A stretch of DNA of 64,000 nucleotides from Candidatus Thorarchaeota archaeon (GTDB lineage Archaea; Asgardarchaeota; Thorarchaeia; Thorarchaeales; Thorarchaeaceae). Below are positions 32,071 to 39,755 of the stretch, one piece after another (within the stretch, counting starts at the first letter, position 1; every line of letters begins with the position of its first letter). The position numbers were made by a program, and so were the translations under genes. The DNA is taken from positions 1 to 64,000 of the forward strand of contig JAEOSL010000003.1 in NCBI GenBank assembly GCA_016840385.1, in the 5' to 3' direction. The notes below the pieces were generated by a model, which was given only the letters and a program-made list of their open reading frames with translations, did not search any database and was not told the origin of the DNA.

Positions 32071-33393
32071 TTGAGCGACCACAAAGAAAAGTACGATACC
32101 ATATTCCAGCTCATAGAAAAACATGATGACTGGATGACCAAAACCATCAATCTCATTGCCAGTGAGAACGTGTCATCACCAGCAGTTAGATCTGCAATAG
32201 TGAGTGATTTTCGAGACCGCTATGCCGAAGGATGGCCAGGCGAGAGGGTCTATGCAGGTTGCAAGTTCATGGATGAGGTTGAACTCATCACTATTGACTT
32301 GGCAAAGAAACTCTACAAAGCTGAGTTTGCAGATGTACGCCCTATTTCTGGGGTTGTTGCCAATCTTGCAATGTATACTGCAGCAATGGAGCCACTAGAT
32401 AGAATGATGGCCCTTTCTATTGCACATGGAGGACACATCTCTCATGCCAGAAAGAATCTTGGTGGTACTGCAGGTGCCATCAGAGGTCACAAGGTCCGAA
32501 ACTGGAAATTCAATGACCAAGAGTTCAACATCAACATAGATGAAAGCATCAAAGATATCAGAAAACTCCAAGAAAAAGGAGATGTGATCAAATTCCTACT
32601 CTTTGGAGGAAGTGTCTTTCCATTCCCACACCCCGTGAAAGAGTTCCGTGAGATTGCTGATGAGTATGGTATGACCATTGGATATGACTCAGCTCATGTT
32701 TCTGGTCTGATTGCATCTGGTTTCTTCCAAGACCCACTGAGGGAAGGAGCAGATATGATGACTACATCGACCCACAAGACCCTTCCAGGACCACAGCATG
32801 CGATGGTTCTTGCAAAAGAGGAGTGGGCTGATAAAATTAAGAGAGCTTCATTCCCAGGACTACTTAGTAATCACCATCTCCATAATGTTGCAGGTCTTGC
32901 TGTTGTGTTGGCTGAGATGATGGAGTTTGGAATTGACTACAGTAAACAGATTATGAAGAATGCTAAGGCTCTAGCACAGTCACTTCACGAACGTGGCTGG
33001 CAGGTTATTGCTGAAGAAATGGGTTTCACGCAGTCACACGTCGTTCTTGTAGATGTCACTGAAACACCAATGAAAGATGGGAGAGCTGTCGAAGAGAACC
33101 TTGAGAATGCTAACATGATCATCAATCGTAACCTCTTGCCTTGGGACAAGAAGAGAGGCAGAGATTACAAGACACCTGGCGGTATCAGACTTGGAACCAG
33201 TGAGATGACCAGACTCGGTATGAAAGAGTCAGAAATGGATGCAATTGCGGAATTCATGACTAGAGTTGTCATGAAAGGTGAGGATTTGAAGAAAGTAGCA
33301 GCAGAGATTGGAGAGTTCCGCAAGGACTACCAAAAAGTGCACTATGCTTTCGAGAATGAAACACCTGCCTATCAACATCTCCGATTCAAGTAA
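32071..33393 (+). CDS. glyA: Serine hydroxymethyltransferase
   Basis: PLP enzyme converting serine and a tetrahydropterin to glycine and the methylene-pterin. PLP lysine K236 lies in TTSTHKTLPGPQHAM; SENVSSPAVR and PGGIRLGTSEMTRLGM are family segments. Length 440 is normal. Start is TTG 32071, preceded by AAGGAG. With gcvT/gcvH (42656-44251) and folP/mptE (44323-45903) it belongs to a pterin-linked one-carbon pathway; the pterin could be tetrahydrofolate or a methanopterin. A diverged remnant of a second copy lies at 29276. Confidence 0.92.
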   Translation: MSDHKEKYDTIFQLIEKHDDWMTKTINLIASENVSSPAVRSAIVSDFRDRYAEGWPGERVYAGCKFMDEVELITIDLAKKLYKAEFADVRPISGVVANLAMYTAAMEPLDRMMALSIAHGGHISHARKNLGGTAGAIRGHKVRNWKFNDQEFNINIDESIKDIRKLQEKGDVIKFLLFGGSVFPFPHPVKEFREIADEYGMTIGYDSAHVSGLIASGFFQDPLREGADMMTTSTHKTLPGPQHAMVLAKEEWADKIKRASFPGLLSNHHLHNVAGLAVVLAEMMEFGIDYSKQIMKNAKALAQSLHERGWQVIAEEMGFTQSHVVLVDVTETPMKDGRAVEENLENANMIINRNLLPWDKKRGRDYKTPGGIRLGTSEMTRLGMKESEMDAIAEFMTRVVMKGEDLKKVAAEIGEFRKDYQKVHYAFENETPAYQHLRFK

Positions 33394-33415
33394 GGGTCCG
33401 AAATCAATCGGACCC
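33394..33415 (+). terminator. Strong hairpin after glyA
   Basis: GGGTCCGA and TCGGACCC form an 8-bp GC-rich stem directly after the glyA stop. Immediately downstream CCCCC-TT-GGGGG can form a second compact hairpin reaching to within 7 bases of the next start (33431). There is no T-run, so it may act as an intercistronic attenuator or RNA-stability element instead of a full terminator. Confidence 0.5.
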
Positions 33416-33430
33416 CCTTGGGGGCCTCAT

Positions 33431-33724
33431 ATGAAAATTGAAGATGCACAGGAAATGATGCGCAAGGTCTACTGGGAGCGCGATAAGAAACGAGGCGTAG
33501 AGGTGACCATCCAACGAACTGAAGAGGAACTCGTAGAACTAAGTGCTGCAATTTTAAAGAAAGAAGGCGTCAAAGCAATAGAAGATGAGATTGCAGATGT
33601 CTTTGCTTGGTTATGCTCTCTTGCTAATCTATTAGATATAGATGTGTCAGAAGCATTCTACAACAAATACACAGATGCTTGTTCAAAGTGCAAACAGAGC
33701 CCATGTACTTGCCCAGATGAATAA
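33431..33724 (+). CDS. MazG-like nucleotide pyrophosphohydrolase
   Basis: A 97-residue all-helical MazG-type protein. EEELVELSAAI and EDEIADVFAWLCSLAN give the paired E-xx-E and E-xxx-D metal-binding helices that hydrolyse non-canonical NTPs. It ends with a cysteine cluster (CSKCKQSPCTC), which is an uncommon tail and could bind zinc. The ATG at 33431 fits the domain; the frame is open upstream but that part would only repeat glyA sequence out of frame. Confidence 0.8.
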   Translation: MKIEDAQEMMRKVYWERDKKRGVEVTIQRTEEELVELSAAILKKEGVKAIEDEIADVFAWLCSLANLLDIDVSEAFYNKYTDACSKCKQSPCTCPDE

Positions 33725-33935
33725 TTTCAAAGAAAGATCAATCTCATGTTTACTAAATAGCATTGCAAACAGGAACTAATCAGTTAGGAAATGACGATAA
33801 GTTACTTATACAGTGGTTCGATAGCAATTCAGTTTCAATAAGAGAAACACAAAAGTAATGAAACTAGTAAAGTCTATTGAAATTAAGCTGAACTTCTGTC
33901 ATTAAGAGAGTTACATTTGGAGGGTTGGAATAATA

Positions 33936-34637
33936 ATGAAACAGAAAGTCGAAATGGGCAGAACACATGGAAGTATCAGAGAATTCGGAAAGGTCCTCGT
34001 CTTTGCATTTTTTTTTACATTTGCACTGGAAGGGGTTCTATTCATCAGCGTACTGATATACAGTTTAGTATTCTATAAATTCGTCACTTGGATACAGTGG
34101 AATGAGTACATAGGATTAGCCATCACCTACACCATTTTTATTATGGGTCTTATTGTGTTGTTGTACATCAGCCACAGGCTTCTACAATTCTCAAAACGTA
34201 ATTTTCTAAGAGGTTTTGCTGGAGCTTTAGCAATCTATTCAATATTATTCCCAATCACACCGATTTCATGGTATATTGTTAGTTTGTCATCTCAGGGTCC
34301 ATCAACAGGTTTCAGTTATGGTTTCGAGTATCAGTTGTGGTCATTACTAACCTTAGTTGGATTATCAGCATTAGCAGTTATTAGATTGGATTTTCATGGC
34401 GACAATAATTTTCAACAATACAAAACAATGCTCTTGTTTTCTGGAGCTCTGGCAATATTAGCATCTGTAGTGTCCATGCTGGTTCTCGCTGTACCTCCAG
34501 ATTCAGGTCATGGAGACAATTACGCGACTCTGTTTTTCATTTTACCACACGTTACTGGACTAGCTCTATTATTGGAAACAATGAGCCAATTCATTGAAAC
34601 ACGTAGTGGTACATGTCCTGATGAGCAAGAAAAATGA
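33936..34637 (+). CDS. Polytopic membrane protein
   Basis: A 233-residue protein with about six hydrophobic segments (VLVFAFFFTFALEGVLFISVLIYSLVF, YIGLAITYTIFIMGLIVLLYI, FAGALAIYSILFPITPISW and three more) and a short polar C-terminus. No family recognised. It is preceded by about 210 non-coding bases in which I see only AT-rich, promoter-like sequence. Confidence 0.55.
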   Translation: MKQKVEMGRTHGSIREFGKVLVFAFFFTFALEGVLFISVLIYSLVFYKFVTWIQWNEYIGLAITYTIFIMGLIVLLYISHRLLQFSKRNFLRGFAGALAIYSILFPITPISWYIVSLSSQGPSTGFSYGFEYQLWSLLTLVGLSALAVIRLDFHGDNNFQQYKTMLLFSGALAILASVVSMLVLAVPPDSGHGDNYATLFFILPHVTGLALLLETMSQFIETRSGTCPDEQEK

Positions 34638-34677
34638 TAGCGCCGACTATTGAACAGTGTTCAACGTATCACTCCTC

Positions 34678-35055
34678 TCAGAGATGAAACGACTCACTGA
34701 GAGCATAGTGAATTAGATTCCAGTTTGATACATGGTCTTCGATGGCAAGCGCCAGGTTGGGTGCATCCAGTCGTGTTGCTGATATCCCTTGATGGCCTAG
34801 TGCAGATTCAAGTAAATCCATTCGTCTATCCAGTACATCTTCTTGCGTTGAGTCAACATACACCAAGAACAGACCACTCTTGGGACCGATTAGTGGTTGA
34901 AAACTGGATGCGTAGAAGTGGGGGAAATTGATCATTGAAACGTCGAGGATGTTGGGGGTCTCATCCAAGAGGAGTCCAGCCACAAGTACATCCTTTTCCT
35001 CTGTACGGTATCTGTGACGGGCTTCTTTTGGATTAGTTTTACTTGTCTTTGTCAT
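34678..35055 (-). CDS. Hypothetical protein
   Basis: A 125-residue frame with a basic N-terminus (TKTSKTNPKEARHRYR) and an alpha/beta-looking body (DVLVAGLLLDETPNILDVSMINF, SGLFLVYVDSTQEDVLDRRMDLLESAL). Composition is protein-like, but no family is recognised. It lies at the left edge of a patch with other orphan genes (basic protein at 35272, LAGLIDADG protein at 35555), so it may belong to the same mobile segment. An overlapping plus-strand frame at 35043-35300 cannot be excluded. Confidence 0.45.
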   Translation of the reverse strand: MTKTSKTNPKEARHRYRTEEKDVLVAGLLLDETPNILDVSMINFPHFYASSFQPLIGPKSGLFLVYVDSTQEDVLDRRMDLLESALGHQGISATRLDAPNLALAIEDHVSNWNLIHYALSESFHL

Positions 35056-35271
35056 GGAAGGTGGTATTGACGATACTAGATAAAGTCGTCAGCTTCCTCA
35101 ACAGTGCAAAGAGAACCCTTACACCTGTCCGAACAAGTAAATCTAAAGACCTACGAAAACGAGTCCTCAAATGGGCAATACCCTTTGGGTATACTCCGGA
35201 ATTATTACAAATTAGAATTCAAAAAGAGACAGAATCCTCTGATTTTACTTCAGATTCCAATAGGAATCAAT

Positions 35272-35529
35272 CTATCGTCTTCTACGACGTTTTCTCTTGA
35301 ATGAGAATGAAGGTTTCCCAGAGGAGAGGTTAACTCTTCCTTCAACAGAAGCTCTTTTTCCAGAGTATTTTCCACCCACTCTGGGTCCAAGAGAACCTAT
35401 GGATAGTTTAGCGTATTTTCTGTGACCAACGCGTCTTGTTGCGACTGCATAGGGTCCACGCTTTCCCCATCCAAAGGCGAAGAAGTTCTTACCTCGGGGA
35501 TAAGCCCAGTTCCTTTTCATGGGAAACAC
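35272..35529 (-). CDS. Small, very basic Gly/Arg-rich protein
   Basis: An 85-residue protein of striking composition: KRNWAYPRGKNFFAFGWGKRGPYAVATRRVG, then repeated glycine turns and a C-terminal KRKRRRRR. Short antiparallel beta segments with Arg and Lys would suit a nucleic-acid-binding protein, and the style recalls small phage- or transposon-encoded beta-rich proteins. No family assignment. It is divergent from the LAGLIDADG gene with only 25 bases between the starts. Confidence 0.5.
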   Translation of the reverse strand: MFPMKRNWAYPRGKNFFAFGWGKRGPYAVATRRVGHRKYAKLSIGSLGPRVGGKYSGKRASVEGRVNLSSGKPSFSFKRKRRRRR

Positions 35530-35554
35530 TTCTCTTGAATGAATTTAAGGTCTG

Positions 35555-37363
35555 TTGATTAAGAAAACATTACGGAGAATCTTAAAAGAAAGAGTCAATG
35601 ACAATAGGTCAAGCTTTGTGAGGAGGGTCTTCAGAGAACTCTTGCGAGATGAGGTCGAGCGGGCGTGGAGCAAGTTTGTCATCCATAGACTTGGTGAGGC
35701 ACTTGCTCGGAGATTAAATCCAGAGAAGATGACAAAGGAATCCACACAGAAGGAGAGTGCTGAATCGAGAGTGTACCCCATCAATATGTGGACTCCTGAG
35801 CTTGACGGAGTACGGATCGAGTCCTATGACCATCTTGTAGAACTGCTCAGGTCGCGCTCCCCTGCGTTCTTCAAGCGGAAAGATGCAGACAAGTTACTAA
35901 AGAGTGCTAAACTTCACATCGAACTCTATCAGGAGTATGGAGCCCGTACCCATCTGGAGAGGGGAGAGGTAGCCAAACTTTCGAAGATCTTGAAGAAGAG
36001 TCCCACCACTCTCAAGCGCTATCTTCGTGAGGGGGTCATGCCCAAGGTCTACTACTGGAGCAATAAGGTCCCCAGTGGAGAGAAAGAAAGGAAACTGGAG
36101 GCTCTCCTTGCGCGTCTCAATGGGGTCACCACAGAGAAGGAGTATGATAAGCGCTTCAGTACCCTCTATTTCTCTGATAAGATGTCCACCACCGCAGACC
36201 ATCAGCAGAAGGATGAGTTTGCTCAGAAGTTCTTCACATTCCTCAGTGAGTACATGAAGAGCGGGTTGTTGGTTGATCTCGCAAAGCGATTGAAGATAGG
36301 AAAGTCCACTATCAATGCATGGTTTGATGGGACCCAGCTCCCCACACGTATTGCCTACACTGCGCTCATTCCGCAACAGGAACCTCGTCATGGGTCCAAG
36401 TGGTTGCCCAAGAAACTCAATACCAAAACCAATCTCCCTGAGGACTTCATTCAGGTCCCTCTTGAGATTCAATCACCCCAGGATCTTCTTGATGTCCTGA
36501 ACCAGATACTTCCCCTGAATTCCAAGGCCATGAAGGCCTATGAGAAGGAACTGGGAGAGATGTCTCAGGAGATCGCCTTCATGTATCTCCTCGGGCTCAT
36601 GGTCTCAGATGGGAGTTTCAGGTCAGATGTTGACTATTCTGCAAGTGCCAATCTGTTTGTGAGCAAGAAGTACTCATGGGGTACTACCTTGGGAAAGGGA
36701 TTCTGTTACACCATGGGGAGGATTGGACTATCAGCAAAGCGAGATACCGATCAAGAAAAGGTCAGGGGAAATGGGAAAGTTGATGTCTTTCAGGTATACA
36801 ATAGTGAGGCTAGTCCAGTCCTCATGTGGATGAAGAAAGCACTCTTAGGACTAGAGGCTTCTGAAACTAAGAAAGATGTAGCAATCAAGGCAGACTGGAT
36901 TCTCAATATGCCCCATGAATGGAGAGTTGCCTTCATTCAGGGGCTTGCTGATGGAGATGGGTATGCCTCCATTCCCAAATTTGCTGCAGGAATAGCAACT
37001 ACCACAAATGAAGAGTTCTTTGCTAAACTTCTTTCATCAGTCGGGATTGAATCAACTGCTGGCTATGATCGTGTATTGATCAGAAAATACGATGAGATTT
37101 TGAAGGCTCGAGAACTGCCACTGTTTAGGTTCGCTAGTGGGCGCCAGCAGATTCTGAATAATATCTGTAAAATCATCAAACAAAAGCCCAAGAGTAGGCA
37201 TCGTATTCCAGAAGATGAGAAAAGACTGGTAATGGAACTATATAGAGATGGATTTACGCCAGGAGAAATTGCAGAGAAACTATGGTATGAACACGGTTTG
37301 GCTCGTACTACTGCAATGATTTACACTCTAATTCGTCGAGAGAACAAGAAAATCGCTGACTAG
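35555..37363 (+). CDS. LAGLIDADG endonuclease with helix-turn-helix domains
   Basis: A 602-residue protein. The endonuclease core has two LAGLIDADG helices, LLGLMVSDGSF (acidic D352) and FIQGLADGDGYAS (D468), about 115 residues apart, as in monomeric homing enzymes. The N-terminal half has two helix-turn-helix segments (EVAKLSKILKKSPTTLKRYLREG; LLVDLAKRLKIGKSTINAWFDG) and the C-terminus a third (GFTPGEIAEKLWYEH). It is not embedded in a host protein and shows no intein splice residues, so it is free-standing. Start TTG 35555 is weak; a Met at 35729 is possible. It could be a homing enzyme or a domesticated DNA-binding protein. Confidence 0.75.
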   Translation: MIKKTLRRILKERVNDNRSSFVRRVFRELLRDEVERAWSKFVIHRLGEALARRLNPEKMTKESTQKESAESRVYPINMWTPELDGVRIESYDHLVELLRSRSPAFFKRKDADKLLKSAKLHIELYQEYGARTHLERGEVAKLSKILKKSPTTLKRYLREGVMPKVYYWSNKVPSGEKERKLEALLARLNGVTTEKEYDKRFSTLYFSDKMSTTADHQQKDEFAQKFFTFLSEYMKSGLLVDLAKRLKIGKSTINAWFDGTQLPTRIAYTALIPQQEPRHGSKWLPKKLNTKTNLPEDFIQVPLEIQSPQDLLDVLNQILPLNSKAMKAYEKELGEMSQEIAFMYLLGLMVSDGSFRSDVDYSASANLFVSKKYSWGTTLGKGFCYTMGRIGLSAKRDTDQEKVRGNGKVDVFQVYNSEASPVLMWMKKALLGLEASETKKDVAIKADWILNMPHEWRVAFIQGLADGDGYASIPKFAAGIATTTNEEFFAKLLSSVGIESTAGYDRVLIRKYDEILKARELPLFRFASGRQQILNNICKIIKQKPKSRHRIPEDEKRLVMELYRDGFTPGEIAEKLWYEHGLARTTAMIYTLIRRENKKIAD

Positions 37364-37365
37364 GA

Positions 37366-37740
37366 CTATTCATGAAACTCGCTAATTTTGATTTCACCGT
37401 TAAACCAATCTGGTGTTTTGGTGAACTTTCCAATACCAGTGAGTATTACCTTGTTTCCTTCTAGCTTGAATCTAGCATTACACACATGACAAGATGCCAT
37501 CACTTTAGGATCACCTACGATTCCTGAAAAGTATCCGCATACTGGACAGTCATGTGCGTTCTTGATTCGCTTAGTTTTCCGATATAGTTTCCCATCAGTA
37601 GTGAATTTATGGATTAGATGATCGCGATTGTTCCCTTCGCATTTAAATCTGAAATTACTCCTACCATCAGGATTGTATCGTACAATTGATTCTACTCTGT
37701 ATACAACAGAGCATATTTCACAAATTTTGCCGTCTTTCAT
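37366..37740 (-). CDS. Zinc-ribbon protein
   Basis: A 124-residue protein with CEIC near the start and CPVCGYF ... CHVC later, two zinc-binding pairs or ribbons around a beta-rich body. I start it at the Met at 37740 (MKDGKICEIC); the frame is open for 24 more codons upstream, but those look non-coding. Function unknown; it converges on the LAGLIDADG gene with 2 bases between stops. Confidence 0.5.
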   Translation of the reverse strand: MKDGKICEICSVVYRVESIVRYNPDGRSNFRFKCEGNNRDHLIHKFTTDGKLYRKTKRIKNAHDCPVCGYFSGIVGDPKVMASCHVCNARFKLEGNKVILTGIGKFTKTPDWFNGEIKISEFHE

Positions 37741-37900
37741 GGTAGTTAATATTGTCAGAAATGGTATAAAATCCACTGCTCGGTCATGATGAGTTAAGCA
37801 CTCTTGGTACAAAAACCTCTCAAAAATCCAATGAGTCTAACTGTAACAATATGATTAAAAGGGAAAGTCTTCCGAGAGTCCCTGTAGAGGTGCCAACAAG

Positions 37901-38101
37901 ATGGCTAAGACTGCTAAAAAGCGAAAGAAGAAGCGGGGTGACGGGCCAATGCCGAGTGGAGGAGCCGGATTAATTCGTTTCTTCGAGGACGAGACTCCTG
38001 GTATCAAGATTGGACCCACGACGGTAGTAATACTTGCTAGTATTCTAGTTGTTGCAACGATTGTTTCGCATTTACTCTACCAATTTGGCATAGTAAGTTG
38101 A
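37901..38101 (+). CDS. secG: Preprotein translocase subunit Sec61 beta
   Basis: The small beta subunit of the SecYEG/Sec61 channel. A basic start (MAKTAKKRKKKRGDG) leads to the family signature PMPSGGAGLIRFFEDETPGIKIGPT, followed by one membrane helix (VVILASILVVATIVSHLLY). Length 66 is typical of archaeal Sec beta. It heads a block of translation genes; a hairpin follows its stop. Confidence 0.93.
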   Translation: MAKTAKKRKKKRGDGPMPSGGAGLIRFFEDETPGIKIGPTTVVILASILVVATIVSHLLYQFGIVS

Positions 38102-38108
38102 TCTAAAC

Positions 38109-38131
38109 AATCTGAGTCTCTGATTCAGATT
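38109..38131 (+). terminator. Hairpin after Sec61 beta
   Basis: AATCTGA and TCAGATT form a 7-bp stem around a 9-base loop, starting 8 bases after the Sec61 beta stop and about 70 bases before the L44e start. It is a plausible end of the Sec transcript. Confidence 0.45.
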
Positions 38132-38199
38132 GAACATGCCCTAAGTATTATAAGAGACTCTAGGCCGAGTCGCACAGCCCACGGACTGGTGAACAGCAA

Positions 38200-38481
38200 A
38201 TGAAGATTAGTGGTGAACTGAACAAATACTGTCCCCGATGCCATAAGCACACTATACATACAGTGTCAACATACAAGGCAGGAAAGAGAAGAAGCCAGGC
38301 AGAAGGAGAGCGCCGTATGAGGCGGAAAACAAAGGGCTATGGATCATTCCCAAAGAATATCCAGAAACGTTTTGCAAAGACAACAAAGAAGACTGTGCTC
38401 AAACTCAAGTGCAAGGAATGCGAACATATTATCCAGTCCAAGAGTATGCGTTTGAAGAAAGTCGAGGTACAGAGAGTATAG
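38200..38481 (+). CDS. rpl44e: Ribosomal protein L44e
   Basis: Large-subunit protein found only in archaea and eukaryotes. KYCPRCHKHTIHTVSTYKAGKRR carries the first zinc pair and LKCKECEHIIQSKSMRLKKVEV the second; the RMRRKTKGYGSFPKN segment binds 23S rRNA near the E site. Length 93 is standard. It is followed within 11 bases by S27e, then aIF2 alpha and Nop10, the conserved archaeal order. Confidence 0.96.
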   Translation: MKISGELNKYCPRCHKHTIHTVSTYKAGKRRSQAEGERRMRRKTKGYGSFPKNIQKRFAKTTKKTVLKLKCKECEHIIQSKSMRLKKVEVQRV

Positions 38482-38491
38482 GGTGATTATT

Positions 38492-38692
38492 ATGCCAAAA
38501 GGCGATATTGTTCGACAACCAAACTCACGGTTCCTGAAGGTCAAATGCCTAGACTGTGAGAATGAGCAGATTATTTTTGGAAACGCAACTACAGAGGTAA
38601 AATGCCTTAAGTGCGATAAGATACTGGCTAAGCCAAGCGGTGGAAAAGCTAAACTTGAGCCAATAGCTCGAGAAGTAGAAGTTCTTCCGTAA
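38492..38692 (+). CDS. rps27e: Ribosomal protein S27e
   Basis: Small-subunit zinc-ribbon protein: CLDCENEQIIFGNATTEVKCLKCDKILAKPSGGKA has the CxxC-x14-CxxC ribbon. The start is the ATG at 38492 (MPKGDIVRQPNSRF); a GTG three codons upstream is less likely. It lies between L44e and aIF2 alpha with short gaps. Confidence 0.95.
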   Translation: MPKGDIVRQPNSRFLKVKCLDCENEQIIFGNATTEVKCLKCDKILAKPSGGKAKLEPIAREVEVLP

Positions 38693-38704
38693 GGAGAAAA
38701 GAAA

Positions 38705-39499
38705 ATGGTCCAGAAACGTGCTGATTGGCCGAACCAAGATGATTATGCCATAGCTGTTGCAAGTAAGGTTGCTCCATATGGTGCCTATGTTCATTTACCA
38801 GAATATGGCAACAAAGAAGGCTTCATTCATATTTCGGAGATCAGTAGCACGTGGGTCAGGAATATCCGTAATCATATTCATGAGAATCAGCGTGTTGTCA
38901 TTAAAGTTCTCAAAGTAGACGAAGATAAGATGCATATTGATTGCTCCCTTAGACGAGTTTCCAGTGAGTCCAAAAGGGTAAAGAATAACGAGTGGAAACG
39001 TGCTCAGAAAGCAGAGAAACTCCTTGAACTAGTAGCCAAAGAGAATGATATGACTCTCGAACAAGTTTACGAGAAAATCGGTTGGTCGATTGAGGATGTC
39101 TTTGGCGAGATTTATACAGGACTAGAGAAGGCTGCAGATGGTGACGTAGAAGTCTTCGCAGAAGTCACAGCAACCAAGAAACTGAAGAAACAGATTGCAG
39201 ACTTGGCAAAACTACGAATCGAGATACCTTCTGTTGAGATTGATGGTGAAATGACCATACTTGTTCCCGGGACAGACGGAATTGAAGTGATCAAGAAGGC
39301 TCTGACTGAAGGACTTGCAAATGGGAAAAGCCACGAGAAATCAACGACTGAGATTTACACTCTAGGCTCACCCAGATACAAACTTAGAATTGTCAGCCCA
39401 GAGTACAAAGAAGCTGAAGAAATTCTCTCAGATGTTTATGGATTGATATCTAAACAGATAGAGAGTAGCTCTGGAACAATTACTTTTGTGAGAAAGTAG
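38705..39499 (+). CDS. eif2a: Translation initiation factor aIF2 subunit alpha
   Basis: Alpha subunit of the aIF2 heterotrimer that brings initiator tRNA to the ribosome. An N-terminal S1/OB domain (VAPYGAYVHLPEYGNKEGFIHISEIS), a helical middle (WKRAQKAEKLLELVAKENDMTLEQVYEKIG) and a C-terminal alpha/beta domain that contacts the gamma subunit are all present; length 264 is standard. GGAGAAAAG precedes the start. Confidence 0.96.
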   Translation: MVQKRADWPNQDDYAIAVASKVAPYGAYVHLPEYGNKEGFIHISEISSTWVRNIRNHIHENQRVVIKVLKVDEDKMHIDCSLRRVSSESKRVKNNEWKRAQKAEKLLELVAKENDMTLEQVYEKIGWSIEDVFGEIYTGLEKAADGDVEVFAEVTATKKLKKQIADLAKLRIEIPSVEIDGEMTILVPGTDGIEVIKKALTEGLANGKSHEKSTTEIYTLGSPRYKLRIVSPEYKEAEEILSDVYGLISKQIESSSGTITFVRK

Positions 39500-39514
39500 G
39501 GGGCACGGGTCGGG

Positions 39515-39694
39515 ATGACTCATCTCTACAAATGCACCAAGTGCGCTGAATATACATTGAATCAAGAAACATGTCCAAAATGTGGCAGTCCTGTTTCGAA
39601 TCCAAAACCTCCAAAATATAGTCCTCAAGACAAATATGGTGGCTATAGAAGAAAGGCAAAACGAAAGATTCAGCAGCAACAAGAAACTAGTTGA
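39515..39694 (+). CDS. nop10: H/ACA RNP protein Nop10
   Basis: A 59-residue core protein of archaeal box H/ACA particles, which guide pseudouridylation of rRNA with Cbf5, Gar1 and L7Ae. A CTKC/CPKC zinc ribbon is followed by PKPPKYSPQDKYGGYRRKAK, the Cbf5-binding segment. It starts 15 bases after the aIF2 alpha stop, the usual archaeal neighbourhood. Confidence 0.95.
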   Translation: MTHLYKCTKCAEYTLNQETCPKCGSPVSNPKPPKYSPQDKYGGYRRKAKRKIQQQQETS

Positions 39695-39716
39695 TTTTTA
39701 CGAAAAAGAAGAGTCT

Positions 39717-39744
39717 TGGCAACTGATACTAAGACCAGTTGCCA
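39717..39744. terminator. Hairpin between nop10 and aglB
   Basis: TGGCAACTG and CAGTTGCCA make a perfect 9-bp stem with a 10-base loop between the convergent stops of nop10 (39694) and aglB (39756). It is a good bidirectional terminator candidate. Confidence 0.55.
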
Positions 39745-39755
39745 GTATTACTTTA

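Noticed and set aside
35043..35300. Plus-strand 85-residue frame between two minus-strand genes
   Set aside because: It overlaps the 5' end of the 34678-35055 gene and the end of the basic protein gene, with a competing second frame at 35104; not enough support to call it.
35555..37363. LAGLIDADG gene as an intein or group I intron product
   Set aside because: No split host protein flanks it and the ends lack intein junction residues; it stands alone.
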